Positions 19,555 to 27,992 of a DNA stretch of 64,000 bases are shown here, piece by piece; the first letter of the stretch is position 1, and the number at the start of each line of letters is the position of its first letter. Origin of the DNA: Peribacillus kribbensis DSM 17871 (GTDB lineage: Bacteria > Bacillota > Bacilli > Bacillales > DSM-1321); NCBI RefSeq assembly GCF_000430765.1, contig NZ_AUMQ01000033.1:96021-160020 (forward strand). Direction: 5' to 3'. The notes beneath the pieces are model-generated. The model was not told where the DNA came from. It did no database searches and saw only the letters and a list, made by a program, of their open reading frames with translations. The position numbers and the translations under genes are program-made.

Positions 19555-19690
19555 TCATTTAGTATGTAGCGGGCATTTAACCCAGCCTCACATCACATTA
19601 TCGACGACCCGCGTCTAAGGCCAGCAGTTCCCTGCGTCCCACAACATGACCGAGTGCCTCCATTGATAAAGGTAAGGAGGCATCACCTAT
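19555..19690 (-). ncRNA. EAR (epsC) antitermination RNA candidate
   Basis: A GC-richer, non-coding stretch in an AT-rich intergenic gap. Read on the minus strand it has a 7-bp hairpin TGCCTCC/GGAGGCA right after the phosphatase gene. This is followed by a conserved-looking stretch containing CACTCGGTCATGTTGTGGGA and a second long-range stem GCGGG/CCCGC. In B. subtilis the EAR element lies inside the eps operon and lets polymerase pass distal terminators (established knowledge). Position inside an EPS operon, size of about 130 nt and downstream internal terminators all match. I could not run the Rfam RF01735 model, so the family name is a pattern-based call. Confidence 0.72.
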
Positions 19691-19696
19691 CATTTA

Positions 19697-20464
19697 TTAA
19701 AAAATCCCCAGAATTTTCTTCCTTTTCACTGGCTGGGGTGCTTCCCTATAGACCACTTTCCCATCTGTCAGTAATTGCGCATTTTCTTTGAACAAATAAA
19801 CCAGGTCATTCCCAAACTCCTTTTTTACCACATCGAATGCATCTGTCATCTTAAAGCTTCGGCCCCTTAAATTGTGGGCATCTGAAGCAATAAAATGGGT
19901 TAAATTTGCTTCTATTAAATCTAAAGAAAACTTCTTAATTTTTTTGCCGAACATACCTGCAATACTTGCGGCTGTTACCTGGCTGAGCGCACCCTTTTCT
20001 ACAAATTTCAGTAAGAGTTCCGGCCGCTCAATCAGCTCCTGATTACGTTCAGGATGAACGATAATCGGTGCTATACCCTGCAGCTGTATGTCGAAAAGGA
20101 GCTTTTCCGTATACCTGGGAACATGGCCGGAAGGAAGTTCCACCAATAAATAGATGCCTTCATCGTTTAGGGTAAGAATGTTACCAGCTTCATAGTCTTC
20201 TACTAAATTTCCATATATTCTGACTTCTTGTCCCGGGAGAATCTCAAGAGGGATATTATGTTCATATAAGGTTTGTTTAAGCTGATCGACTTTTTTCAGG
20301 ATGGTTTCTTTCGTATTTTCATAGGCACCATTCATATGATGGGGGGTTGCAAATAGTGTTTGAATACCCTCTTCAACCGCTGCTTTTGCTAATTCGATAC
20401 TATCGGAAACAATCTGTGCCCCATCGTCAATTCCAGGCAAAATATGGCTGTGCAAGTCAATCAT
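19697..20464 (-). CDS. tyrosine-protein phosphatase, PHP family (CpsB/YwqE)
   Basis: 255-residue manganese-dependent phosphatase that removes phosphate from the C-terminal tyrosines of the partner BY-kinase. It has the PHP metal motifs MIDLHSHILPGIDDG, FATPHHMNG, IVHPERN and FIASDAHNLRGR. The ATG at 20464 has GGAGGA 8 nt upstream; 28 codons of in-frame sequence before it lack a ribosome site and read as spacer. It lies downstream of the kinase gene and directly before the EAR-like leader, so it closes the regulatory head of the operon. Confidence 0.94.
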   Translation of the reverse strand: MIDLHSHILPGIDDGAQIVSDSIELAKAAVEEGIQTLFATPHHMNGAYENTKETILKKVDQLKQTLYEHNIPLEILPGQEVRIYGNLVEDYEAGNILTLNDEGIYLLVELPSGHVPRYTEKLLFDIQLQGIAPIIVHPERNQELIERPELLLKFVEKGALSQVTAASIAGMFGKKIKKFSLDLIEANLTHFIASDAHNLRGRSFKMTDAFDVVKKEFGNDLVYLFKENAQLLTDGKVVYREAPQPVKRKKILGIF

Positions 20465-20550
20465 ACTACAAATCCTCCATTTTATACCAAAATAATTCAA
20501 AAAAATAATATACTCTCTAAAGAAAGTACTTATTTTTTCCTTTTTCACTT

Positions 20551-21249
20551 TTATTTACCATAATAATAGTAAGAAGCTGTTTTACTTTCTTCTTTATTAT
20601 TAAGAACGACTCCGACAATTTTCGCCTTTGCAGCAGTTAGCAGCTCTTTCGCTTTAACAGCGGCGTCTTTCTCTGTTCTTCCGCTAGACACTACTAAAAT
20701 TACACCATCACACATATTCGACATAACCTGAGCATCCGTCACTACCAGTACTGGAGGAGTATCAAAGATGATGATATCGTACTGTTCCTTGGCAATCCTA
20801 AGCAGCTCCATCATGCTTCTCGAGCTCAGCAATTCAGCTGGATTAGGGGGGAGCGGTCCGCTTGGCAGGATATCCAGGTTTTCAATTTGAGACGTTTTTA
20901 CAGCTTCCTGAAACGAAATTTGTTTAGAAAGGACACTTGTTAACCCAAATGTGTTTGTAAAGGAAAATGTATAGTGGACCGTTGGTTTCCGCAGATCACC
21001 ATCGACCAATAGCACCTTTTTTCCTTGCTGGGCAAACACCACAGCCATATTTGCGGTAGTTGTTGATTTCCCCTCTCCAGGTCCAGCGGAAGTAACAATC
21101 AATGTCTGGAGCTCTTCATCAATTGATGAAAATTGAATATTCGTTCTAATCGTCCTATATTGCTCGGAAATCGGCGACTTTGGGTCATGCTGTGTAACCA
21201 GCTTCCGCTGCGTCTCCATCTTTTTTTGTTTATTATTACGAATTCCCAA
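20551..21249 (-). CDS. BY-kinase, capsular tyrosine kinase (CpsD/CapB/YwqD)
   Basis: 232-residue ATPase/kinase that autophosphorylates on C-terminal tyrosines and controls chain length with the Wzz-like partner. It has Walker A VTSAGPGEGKSTTTANMA, Walker A' LLVDGDLRKPTVHY, Walker B IIIFDTPPVL, and the C-terminal tyrosine cluster SYYYYGK. The start is TTG at 21249 with AGGAGG 8 nt upstream. It follows the Wzz gene by 12 bp, as expected for a split kinase of Gram-positive type in which activator and kinase are separate proteins. Confidence 0.95.
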   Translation of the reverse strand: MGIRNNKQKKMETQRKLVTQHDPKSPISEQYRTIRTNIQFSSIDEELQTLIVTSAGPGEGKSTTTANMAVVFAQQGKKVLLVDGDLRKPTVHYTFSFTNTFGLTSVLSKQISFQEAVKTSQIENLDILPSGPLPPNPAELLSSRSMMELLRIAKEQYDIIIFDTPPVLVVTDAQVMSNMCDGVILVVSSGRTEKDAAVKAKELLTAAKAKIVGVVLNNKEESKTASYYYYGK

Positions 21250-21261
21250 AATGATTTCCTC

Positions 21262-21978
21262 CTAAGCTGACTTCCCTGGTTTTCTTCCCCGGGACTTTTC
21301 AATGTCTCCGATATTCGTGATGGCTCCTAATACAGGAAGCTCTAATAACTTCTCTATGTCCTGCTCATTTTTAATGGTGTTATCCAAATATTCGAATAGA
21401 AATGCAAGGCTAATCCCTGCCATTAAACCGATGACTAAGGCAATCGCGATATTTAACATGGGTTTTGGTTTAATGGGTGATACATGATCTCCCAGAACAG
21501 CCGGTGTTAAGATGCTTACATTATCCACATTCATAATTTTGGAAACATCGCGTTTAAACACTTCCACTGTTTTATTCGCAATCTCGGCGGCTTTTTTTGG
21601 ATCATTATCCTCCACTGATACATTCACAACTTGTGAATTTTGTTCGTTGCCCACCGTTATTTTTCCATTTAATTCACTAACTGATGATTTCAGATTTAAT
21701 TCATCTTTTACTTTCTCAAGGATCGCCGGGCTTTTAATAATCACATTGTATGTATTGATGAGCTGAAGGTTGGTTTGCACTTCATTATAATTATTATAAA
21801 GATTATCCGTTTTTTTCTGATTCACCAGCAGCTGAGCGGTAGATTGATAGACTGGCGTCAATACGAAATAACTGACTAAGGCACTTGCCAGCACCGCTGT
21901 TAAAGTAATTAAAATAATTAAGTTCAATCTTTTTCTTAATACACTGAACAAATCTTTTAAGCTGATCGTTTCTTCCAT
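21262..21978 (-). CDS. Wzz-like polysaccharide co-polymerase / kinase activator (CapA/YwqC)
   Basis: 238-residue membrane protein with helices at about residues 18-40 and 175-197 flanking an extracellular alpha/beta domain. It has the PxxP-type segment HVSPIKPKPMLNIAIAL before the second helix and a short cytoplasmic tail that activates the BY-kinase. The N-terminus EETISLKDLFSVLRKRL is typical of the family. It is the first gene of the operon, with GGGGGAAG before the ATG. It regulates chain length of the polymer made by the downstream genes. Confidence 0.94.
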   Translation of the reverse strand: MEETISLKDLFSVLRKRLNLIILITLTAVLASALVSYFVLTPVYQSTAQLLVNQKKTDNLYNNYNEVQTNLQLINTYNVIIKSPAILEKVKDELNLKSSVSELNGKITVGNEQNSQVVNVSVEDNDPKKAAEIANKTVEVFKRDVSKIMNVDNVSILTPAVLGDHVSPIKPKPMLNIAIALVIGLMAGISLAFLFEYLDNTIKNEQDIEKLLELPVLGAITNIGDIEKSRGRKPGKSA

Positions 21979-22091
21979 TACTTCCCCCGCCTATTGAATT
22001 TAACTAGAATATTATACCATAATACGCTGTAGAATTTTCTGTAAAAATGTAATATTTTTTCTTTTATTGTAATTTTATTTCTTCTTTTCCA

Positions 22092-22126
22092 GTGCTATAG
22101 TATATATTATTACAAGAAAGTTACAA
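22092..22126 (-). promoter_or_regulatory. candidate sigma-A promoter for the EPS operon
   Basis: On the minus strand TTGTAA (22126-22121) and TATACT (22104-22099) are separated by 16 bp, about 115 bp before the Wzz-like start. It is a 4/6 and 5/6 match in a very AT-rich divergent region, so chance is possible. No operator palindrome is evident beside it. Confidence 0.35.
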
Positions 22127-22186
22127 TTGGTAGACTTATATCTAAATTGGAATTAATTACTTGTTTTGCATAAAAGGAGATTGGGT

Positions 22187-22969
22187 ATGAAGGCAGTTCT
22201 TACTATTTTGGTATTTGGAGTAACGGTTACAGCTATTATATTGGGGCAGACCTATTGGAATGAGGAAATTACAACTGTCAGTTCAAAGAAGGAAATTGTC
22301 CAAGAAGCTTCAAAAGCAGCACCTGTTTCTTCAGGTGAGGAATCTGATCCTATCGGGGACAAAATTAAAGATATTCCCACTAAACCACTGCAGGAAGTTT
22401 TTAATAGAGTCGAAGGAAAAAAGGAGAAAATAAAAATTACATTTATCGGATCCGATGCTCTTGGCAGCGCAGACTCAGGCTGGCCCCTTTTAGTTGAGAA
22501 AAAATTACAAGATGAATTCAAAGACAAGGTCACGTTTTCAACACTCCACTATAATCTCACTTCCAATGAGTACGTGCAGCAAGAAAAATTCAATGATCTG
22601 ATTAGTGAAAAAGCTGATATTATTTATTTTGAACCTTTTACTCTAAACGACAACGGATCTGTTACGATTGAAGATTCCCTGAAAAATGTCCAAACGACCA
22701 TGGACAAGGTCCATGAAGATAATCCATCTGCTGTCTTCATCCTTCAGCCCCCTCATCCTATCTACCAAGCGAGGAATTACCCGCTTCAGGTAGAGGCACT
22801 GAAAGACTATGCGGCAAAAAATAACATCCTATTCTTAGACCATTGGAAAAATTGGCCGGACTATAACAATGAAGAGATCAATAACTACGAAAATGAAGCT
22901 CAGTCTCAGCCAAACGATAAAGGAAATCGTATTTGGGCAGATGCGGTGATTGAGCAATTTGTTCGATAA
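22187..22969 (+). CDS. SGNH/GDSL hydrolase-like exported protein with altered catalytic motifs
   Basis: 260 residues. The N-terminal membrane/signal segment (residues 2-23) is followed by a low-complexity linker and an SGNH-like alpha/beta domain. Block I reads TFIGSDALGSADSGWP, where GDS would be expected. The C-terminal block reads QPNDKGNRIWADAV, where family members have DxxHPN(D). Both the Ser-Asp order and the Asp/His pair are therefore unusual. The start is ATG 22187 behind AGGAGAT. It is divergent from the Wzz gene. Members of this type are often found beside capsule genes; a role in acylating or deacylating the polymer is possible but unproven. Confidence 0.75.
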   Translation: MKAVLTILVFGVTVTAIILGQTYWNEEITTVSSKKEIVQEASKAAPVSSGEESDPIGDKIKDIPTKPLQEVFNRVEGKKEKIKITFIGSDALGSADSGWPLLVEKKLQDEFKDKVTFSTLHYNLTSNEYVQQEKFNDLISEKADIIYFEPFTLNDNGSVTIEDSLKNVQTTMDKVHEDNPSAVFILQPPHPIYQARNYPLQVEALKDYAAKNNILFLDHWKNWPDYNNEEINNYENEAQSQPNDKGNRIWADAVIEQFVR

Positions 22970-22975
22970 TGGATT

Positions 22976-23004
22976 AAAGGAGCGGGTTTATCCGGTCCTT
23001 TTTT
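22976..23004 (+). terminator. intrinsic terminator
   Basis: Stem AAAGGA-CGG / CCG-TCCTTT (about 22976-22999) followed by TTTTTT, 6 bp after the SGNH-like gene. Confidence 0.8.
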
Positions 23005-23149
23005 ATGTTTATAGATTCTGTCGACGCTCAAGCCTTTGAAGTAAGACGGCCCATCTTTATACGAACGTATCTATTTATATTTTCCATAAAGATTGATTCC
23101 AGCCTGGCAGGGTATTTAATCACTAGAAATATGGAAGGAGGGTTTCTGA

Positions 23150-23545
23150 ATGTCATATCATAAAATCGAAGTCAGAGGATATAGTCTTGAGGTAAAGTTT
23201 ACGAATGGCGTTGTGCATATTAAAAATGGCTCACAGCTGCAGTCCCTGCTGGCTGGTGATTCCCATGGTTCCTACAAGGCAGCCGAAACGATTAAGGATA
23301 TGTATGTCCGTCAGACGAAAAAACCTCTCAATATTTCCACGATGTCACTAGCTATTGAAATTTTAGGTCATGTCTATCCTGGTAAGATTATCGAATTCAT
23401 TAACCAAATCCCTCTTCCGAACGGGATTAAACGTTTCTTGGATACCATGTTAGATAGGGCTAATATTATTGATTGTGGCGAGAGGGAAAAGGATAGCAAC
23501 CGATGGGTTTGGGATTCGCTGGCGCATGTAATTCCTGCAAGGTAA
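23150..23545 (+). CDS. orphan 131-aa protein
   Basis: I do not recognise a family. The ATG has GGAGGG 7 nt upstream, so translation is likely. The protein is soluble, without signal peptide or membrane segment. It opens with a beta-rich stretch (YHKIEVRGYSLEVKFTNGVV), followed by mixed alpha/beta segments with GDSHGSYKAAETIKDMYV, and ends with NRWVWDSLAHVIPAR. No catalytic motif or metal site stands out. It is flanked by a terminator upstream and faces the SpoIID-like gene, so it is a single-gene unit. Confidence 0.72.
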   Translation: MSYHKIEVRGYSLEVKFTNGVVHIKNGSQLQSLLAGDSHGSYKAAETIKDMYVRQTKKPLNISTMSLAIEILGHVYPGKIIEFINQIPLPNGIKRFLDTMLDRANIIDCGEREKDSNRWVWDSLAHVIPAR

Positions 23546-23704
23546 AGAAAAAAGGGCCACGGCATCTTCTACGGTCCTCAACTTGTGGAGAAATTTAAAT
23601 AGACACTTTCAAAATGATTCTCTTTTAATTCTTACTGGTAGAAAGGTTTTTAAACTAGATCAGTTGCCCATAGCCTTGATGTTATATTTCTTTGGACGAA
23701 TCAT

Positions 23705-23743
23705 AAAAAAAAGGATAGAAGAAATGCTATTTTCTCCTATCCC
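23705..23743 (-). terminator. intrinsic terminator of the SpoIID-like gene
   Basis: Minus-strand stem GGATAGGAGAAA / TTTCTTCTATCC (about 23713-23742) followed by eight T residues. Confidence 0.85.
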
Positions 23744-23753
23744 ATACTATATA

Positions 23754-26237
23754 TTATTTAGTAATAACATTTGTTATATACTTTCCGGATACAAAAGCCT
23801 TCCCATTGCTAAACTGAATTTCATACCAGTCACCATTCTTTCTATTAATGGTGACGATCGTATTTTTCTTTAATGACCCAATGGCCTTTCCAGAAGTTGA
23901 TGGTGTCTGGCGGACAATTAAACTCGTTGCACTTACCTTTCCAGTCATTTTTTTGACCGGATTGGAAAGGGTATAGGAAATATTGGTCGTCCTTTTGTTG
24001 TTACTGCCATCGACCGCTGTAAGAATCAATGTGTAGTTTCCAGTGGCCGCATTTGAAGCGGCCCAGGAGACCCATCTGGTTCCTGCCAATGTTTGAGCAT
24101 CTTTTATAGGCGTAGCAATTACTTTAGAATTCCCATCCTTAACCTGGAGGGTCATCTTCGCTGTTTCGTTTATATCATAACGCATATACACCTTTTGGCT
24201 TTTTGAATCAAATGATGTTTTTATATTTTTCAAGACTGGTGCGGATGTGTCTTTCGGTATCGGTTTTTTGAGTGTATACATGATCATTGCGTTAGTCTTG
24301 TTGCTGCTGCCATCGACCGCTGTAAGAGTCAATGTGTAGTTTCCATTGGCCGCATTTGAAGCGGCCCAGGAGACCCATCTGGTACCTGCCAGTGTTTGAG
24401 CATCTTTTATAGGCGTAGCAATTATTTTAGAATTTCCATCCTTAACCTGGAGGGTCATCTTCGCTGTTTCGTTTATATCGTAACGCAAATACACCTTTTG
24501 GGTTTTTGAATCAAATGACGTGAGTATATTTTTCAAGACTGGTGCAGATGTGTCTTTCGGTACGGGCTTTTTGAGTGTATACATGATCGTTGCCGTACTC
24601 TTGTTGTTACTGCCATCAACCGCTGTAAGAGTCAATGTGTAGTTTCCATTCGCCGCATTTGAAGCGACCCAGGAGACCCATCGGGTTCCTGCCGATGTTT
24701 GAACTTCTTTTAAAGGCGCAGCAATTATTTTAGAATTTCCATCCTTAACCTGGAGGGTTATCTTCGCTGTTTCATTTACATCGTAACGCATATACACCTT
24801 TTGAGTTTTGGAATCATAAGAAGTCTCTATATTATTAATAACAGGAGCTGTTTCATCTTTGACTGGTACAGGCAGTGGCGGAGCAGGCTGCACCGGCGCC
24901 GGGATGACAGGAGCAGGTGTAGGATTTACCGGCACAGGATTTACAGGATCTGCTTGATAAGCACTGATAATATTCGTATTTTCATAGTAAAATGCAAGGA
25001 TTTCCTTGTAATTTTTCTTCCCGGTTATAGGATCACCTGCATTCCTCGCACCATACTGACTTAAACCCACTCCATGGCCATAGCCTGCGCCTGTAACCAG
25101 TATTCTGTCACCAGTTGTACTGACTGATTGAACCAAATAGCTTTTCATCAAGCTGAGACCAAAAATGGCCCGGATCGACGAAGCATTCATACTATCCTTT
25201 ACGAGGCGGTGGCTGACCGCTTTTCCTTGTTCTAATGTGAAGTAATCAATGGTTATACTGCCTGTGGTTACCCTGCCTCCGGATTTTACGCCACCGAAGG
25301 ATAACTGGGGAACTCCTATAATCTTAATATTAGTTCCATATCCATTAGCCGTAAGCCACGATTTCATATTTTTCACTTCAGCTGTCTGTTCTGTTTCGCC
25401 TACTGTATTCCACCAAGTATCGGCTTTTGTTAAATCTAACTTAGAAGTATCAATTTGAACTTTTTTGATTCCAAAGCTCCATTTGGTTTTAGGATCATAC
25501 GGATCCTGCTTAATCGTTAGGTATGGCCTTGCCGTTCCTCCCCAAACGTTGGAGTTTGTTTCCGTAACCCCTCCATTGCTTGAGGTAAAGAATGCATCTG
25601 AACCGATCGGCTTGCCATTATAGGCAATAACCTGCCCTTTGGTATCGTCGACTGCTTTTGATGATTTTTCATACCAGGAATAGCCGCCGTAAACCTGATA
25701 GGTAGTGGTATCATCTATGGTTTTTCCGTAACCCATGGCGTATGTTCTCGCTGCTACAGCTTGAGATTTTAAAGCTTCATCATTCCAGGAAGCTGGCATT
25801 TCAGCCGGAACTACTCCTTTTAAGTAATCTTCTAGACCAATAGAATTAATGGGACGTACATAATTCCCTTCTTTGGTAAAGGAGAAATCCCCCAGATAAA
25901 GCCTGCCGTTAATGGACAATGGACCTTTCTCTGTTATGGGCTTTACATCAATCTGTATACCTCTTCCAATTTCCTTAGAATTTTCAAGGATCCGTATACC
26001 TTCACTTGTGACCTCTAAAGAATAATTGACTTTAGGTAATAGGGTAACCCCTTTAATATTTGTAGAATAAGCAATATCAGGAACGACTGTAATCTGAGAC
26101 TTGTTTCCGAGATAATTTTTCAATTTCACCTGAACGCGCGGCTCCTCACTCGAAGCATTAACAGAAAAAGCAGGAACCAGCGACATAACAATGATAAAAA
26201 CAAATCCCAACAACATAAACTTACGCAAAACTTTCAC
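23754..26237 (-). CDS. SpoIID/LytB-domain wall protein with three Ig-like repeats and SH3
   Basis: 827-residue secreted protein. The signal peptide covers residues 1-29. A SpoIID/LytB domain (about 110-400) has LEDYLKGVVPAEMPASW, SQAVAARTYA and the terminal GAGYGHGVGLSQYGA; SpoIID-type domains are lytic transglycosylases acting on denuded glycan. A Pro-rich linker (VNPVPVNPTPAPVIPAP) leads into three repeats of about 101 residues, each starting like DTSAPVLKNI and ending TLTAVDGSNNK. The C-terminus is an SH3b-like wall-binding domain (last 65 residues). The start is GTG with AAGGGG upstream. The repeats are highly similar at DNA level (303-bp period), which suggests recent expansion. Probably acts on vegetative or sporulating cell wall. 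Confidence 0.9.
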   Translation of the reverse strand: MKVLRKFMLLGFVFIIVMSLVPAFSVNASSEEPRVQVKLKNYLGNKSQITVVPDIAYSTNIKGVTLLPKVNYSLEVTSEGIRILENSKEIGRGIQIDVKPITEKGPLSINGRLYLGDFSFTKEGNYVRPINSIGLEDYLKGVVPAEMPASWNDEALKSQAVAARTYAMGYGKTIDDTTTYQVYGGYSWYEKSSKAVDDTKGQVIAYNGKPIGSDAFFTSSNGGVTETNSNVWGGTARPYLTIKQDPYDPKTKWSFGIKKVQIDTSKLDLTKADTWWNTVGETEQTAEVKNMKSWLTANGYGTNIKIIGVPQLSFGGVKSGGRVTTGSITIDYFTLEQGKAVSHRLVKDSMNASSIRAIFGLSLMKSYLVQSVSTTGDRILVTGAGYGHGVGLSQYGARNAGDPITGKKNYKEILAFYYENTNIISAYQADPVNPVPVNPTPAPVIPAPVQPAPPLPVPVKDETAPVINNIETSYDSKTQKVYMRYDVNETAKITLQVKDGNSKIIAAPLKEVQTSAGTRWVSWVASNAANGNYTLTLTAVDGSNNKSTATIMYTLKKPVPKDTSAPVLKNILTSFDSKTQKVYLRYDINETAKMTLQVKDGNSKIIATPIKDAQTLAGTRWVSWAASNAANGNYTLTLTAVDGSSNKTNAMIMYTLKKPIPKDTSAPVLKNIKTSFDSKSQKVYMRYDINETAKMTLQVKDGNSKVIATPIKDAQTLAGTRWVSWAASNAATGNYTLILTAVDGSNNKRTTNISYTLSNPVKKMTGKVSATSLIVRQTPSTSGKAIGSLKKNTIVTINRKNGDWYEIQFSNGKAFVSGKYITNVITK
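23960..24860 (-). repeat. three 303-bp tandem repeats within the SpoIID-like gene
   Basis: In-frame direct repeats encoding FlgD/Ig-like modules. Blocks such as GGCCGCATTTGAAGCGGCCC and CATCCTTAACCTGGAGGGT recur about every 303 bp with a few substitutions. They are a likely site of copy-number change by recombination. Confidence 0.85.
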
Positions 26238-26465
26238 CCTTTAACCCCTTTTCTTTGAAATTTTTACATTTTCCTTTAACTTAGACAATATTATACATAT
26301 ATTACAATATTAAACTACCAGCCATTTCCCTTTCAATGGTCAATTTCTCCTCTATTTATTAGATGATTAAGCTTTTTATACATTTATCTGGTTTTAGTTG
26401 GGTATTAGTTTTAGTATCAGTTGACAAACTTCCTCTTTTTTATGCAATAAATGACTTTTCCGTGA

Positions 26466-26471
26466 TACAAT
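26466..26471 (+). promoter_or_regulatory. candidate extended -10 for the csbB-gtrA-yfhO operon
   Basis: TGA-TACAAT at about 26463-26471 has the TGn extension of sigma-A promoters and lies 106 bp before the glycosyltransferase start. A TTGACA at 26421-26426 is too far upstream to be its -35. The rest of the 339-bp gap between the SpoIID-like gene and this operon shows nothing else I can name. Confidence 0.35.
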
Positions 26472-26576
26472 GTGGTTTGGGAAAATTATGTCACCATGTA
26501 TTTTGTATTCAGCAGGAAACTAAATCCATATGTTTTTATATCGGCTTCTGGGTTTTATTTTGAAGGAGGAAGATCT

Positions 26577-27584
26577 ATGAAATTAATAACGATATTAATT
26601 CCAGCATATAACGAAGAAGAAGTTTTATATAAACTTTACCATCGTCTTTCAAAAGTCATAAATAACATTACTAATTATGAATTTGAATTACTCTTTGTTA
26701 ACGATGGAAGCAAAGACCAGACTATAAATATTATAAAAGAACTAAGAGAAACGGATATCAGGGTGTCCTATATTGATTTATCCAGAAATTATGGAAAAGA
26801 GACTGCGATGCTGGCAGGCTTCGATTACACGAGAGGCGATGCACTTATCATAATTGATGCTGATTTACAGGATCCTCCAGAATTAATACCGGAGATGATT
26901 GAATTGTGGGAGCAAGGTTATGATGACGTATTTGCGAAACGCAAATCAAGATCAGGTGAATCCTGGCTGAAAAAGTGGACTTCCAAATCCTTTTATCGGG
27001 TTCTCCAGAAGGTTTCTCGAATTAAAATTGAAGAAGATACGGGTGACTTTCGTCTATTGGATAAAAGATGTGTACGAGCTTTACAACAGCTGCGGGAGAC
27101 ACAAAGATATACCAAAGGAATGTTCAGCTGGATTGGATTTAATAAAAAAGAGATTCTGTTTGATAGAGATCCCCGTGCGGCAGGGACCACTAAATGGAAC
27201 TATGCAAAATTAATGGATCTGGCAATCGAGGGAATCACATCATTTACAACATTTCCGTTAAGGATATCTTCTTTTATCGGCGTGATCGTTTCATTTCTGG
27301 CGTTTATATACATGTTTGTGATTATATTCAAGACATTGTTTTTTGGGGAAAAGATTATCGGTTATCCCTCTACGATGTCTGTTATTTTATTTTTAGGAGG
27401 TATCCAATTACTTTCATTAGGTGTTATAGGCGAGTATTTAGGCAGGGTATTTAATGAAACTAAAAATAGACCTCTCTACTTTATAAATGAATATAACGGT
27501 CAACGGGAGCCTTACTTAAAAGGATTAGAAAATTTACGAGAATATAATAATGAAAGAGAAAAGGAATTCAATGAAAATAAGTAA
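26577..27584 (+). CDS. polyprenyl-phosphate glycosyltransferase, GT2 (CsbB/GtrB-like)
   Basis: 335 residues. A GT-A domain (1-230) has ITILIPAYNEEEVLYKLYHR, LLFVNDGSKDQT, the DXD-type IIDADLQDPPELI and TGDFRLLDKR. Two C-terminal membrane helices (about 238-262 and 272-297) complete the GtrB fold. Such enzymes transfer a sugar from UDP-sugar to undecaprenyl phosphate. ATG 26577 has GGAGG 7 nt upstream; the longer in-frame extension has none. It overlaps the next gene by 14 bp. In B. subtilis CsbB makes C55-P-GlcNAc for LTA decoration together with GtcA and YfhO (established knowledge), and the same three families follow one another here. Confidence 0.92.
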   Translation: MKLITILIPAYNEEEVLYKLYHRLSKVINNITNYEFELLFVNDGSKDQTINIIKELRETDIRVSYIDLSRNYGKETAMLAGFDYTRGDALIIIDADLQDPPELIPEMIELWEQGYDDVFAKRKSRSGESWLKKWTSKSFYRVLQKVSRIKIEEDTGDFRLLDKRCVRALQQLRETQRYTKGMFSWIGFNKKEILFDRDPRAAGTTKWNYAKLMDLAIEGITSFTTFPLRISSFIGVIVSFLAFIYMFVIIFKTLFFGEKIIGYPSTMSVILFLGGIQLLSLGVIGEYLGRVFNETKNRPLYFINEYNGQREPYLKGLENLREYNNEREKEFNENK

Positions 27585-27972
27585 AGAATTAGTACGGTAT
27601 CTTATAATAGGGGTCTTAACGACCCTTATAAATATAGCCAGCTTTTATATCCTGACAGAATGGCTAATGTTTAACTATAAGGTATCAACGGTGGTTTCAT
27701 GGTTTTTGTCTGTCTTTTTTGCGTATGTTACCAATAAGTATTATGTCTTTTCTTCTAAAACTACTTCCAAAAGCGGCCTAGTTAAAGAAATAGGTAATTT
27801 TTTCCTATTTCGCATACTTTCCCTCTTACTAGACTTTTTAACTATGCTGGTTTTGGTAGAGCTATTATCTATCAATGATCTTATTTCAAAAGTAATCGCA
27901 AATATTTTAGTCGTACTATTCAATTATGCTGCCAGCCGCCTGGTCATATTTAAAACAAATGAAGGAAAATAA
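27571..27972 (+). CDS. GtrA-family flippase (GtcA-like)
   Basis: 133-residue membrane protein with four helices. It begins KELVRYLIIGVLTTLINIAS and carries the family signature FFAYVTNKYYVF in the second loop. It is predicted to move the lipid-linked sugar made by the preceding enzyme to the outer leaflet. I chose ATG 27571 (AAAAGG upstream), overlapping the end of the glycosyltransferase by 14 bp; an ATG at 27550 is also possible. Translational coupling is likely. Confidence 0.92.
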   Translation: MKISKELVRYLIIGVLTTLINIASFYILTEWLMFNYKVSTVVSWFLSVFFAYVTNKYYVFSSKTTSKSGLVKEIGNFFLFRILSLLLDFLTMLVLVELLSINDLISKVIANILVVLFNYAASRLVIFKTNEGK

Positions 27973-27992
27973 TTAAGTTTAGCAGGTGTTAC

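Noticed and set aside
19555..19690. c-di-GMP or other ligand riboswitch
   Set aside because: No GEMM-type core is seen, and the position between phosphatase and gtaB in an EPS operon fits an EAR element better.
23551..23582. Terminator after the orphan protein
   Set aside because: AGGGCC/GGTCCT can pair for 6 bp, but there is no T tract on either strand at the right place.
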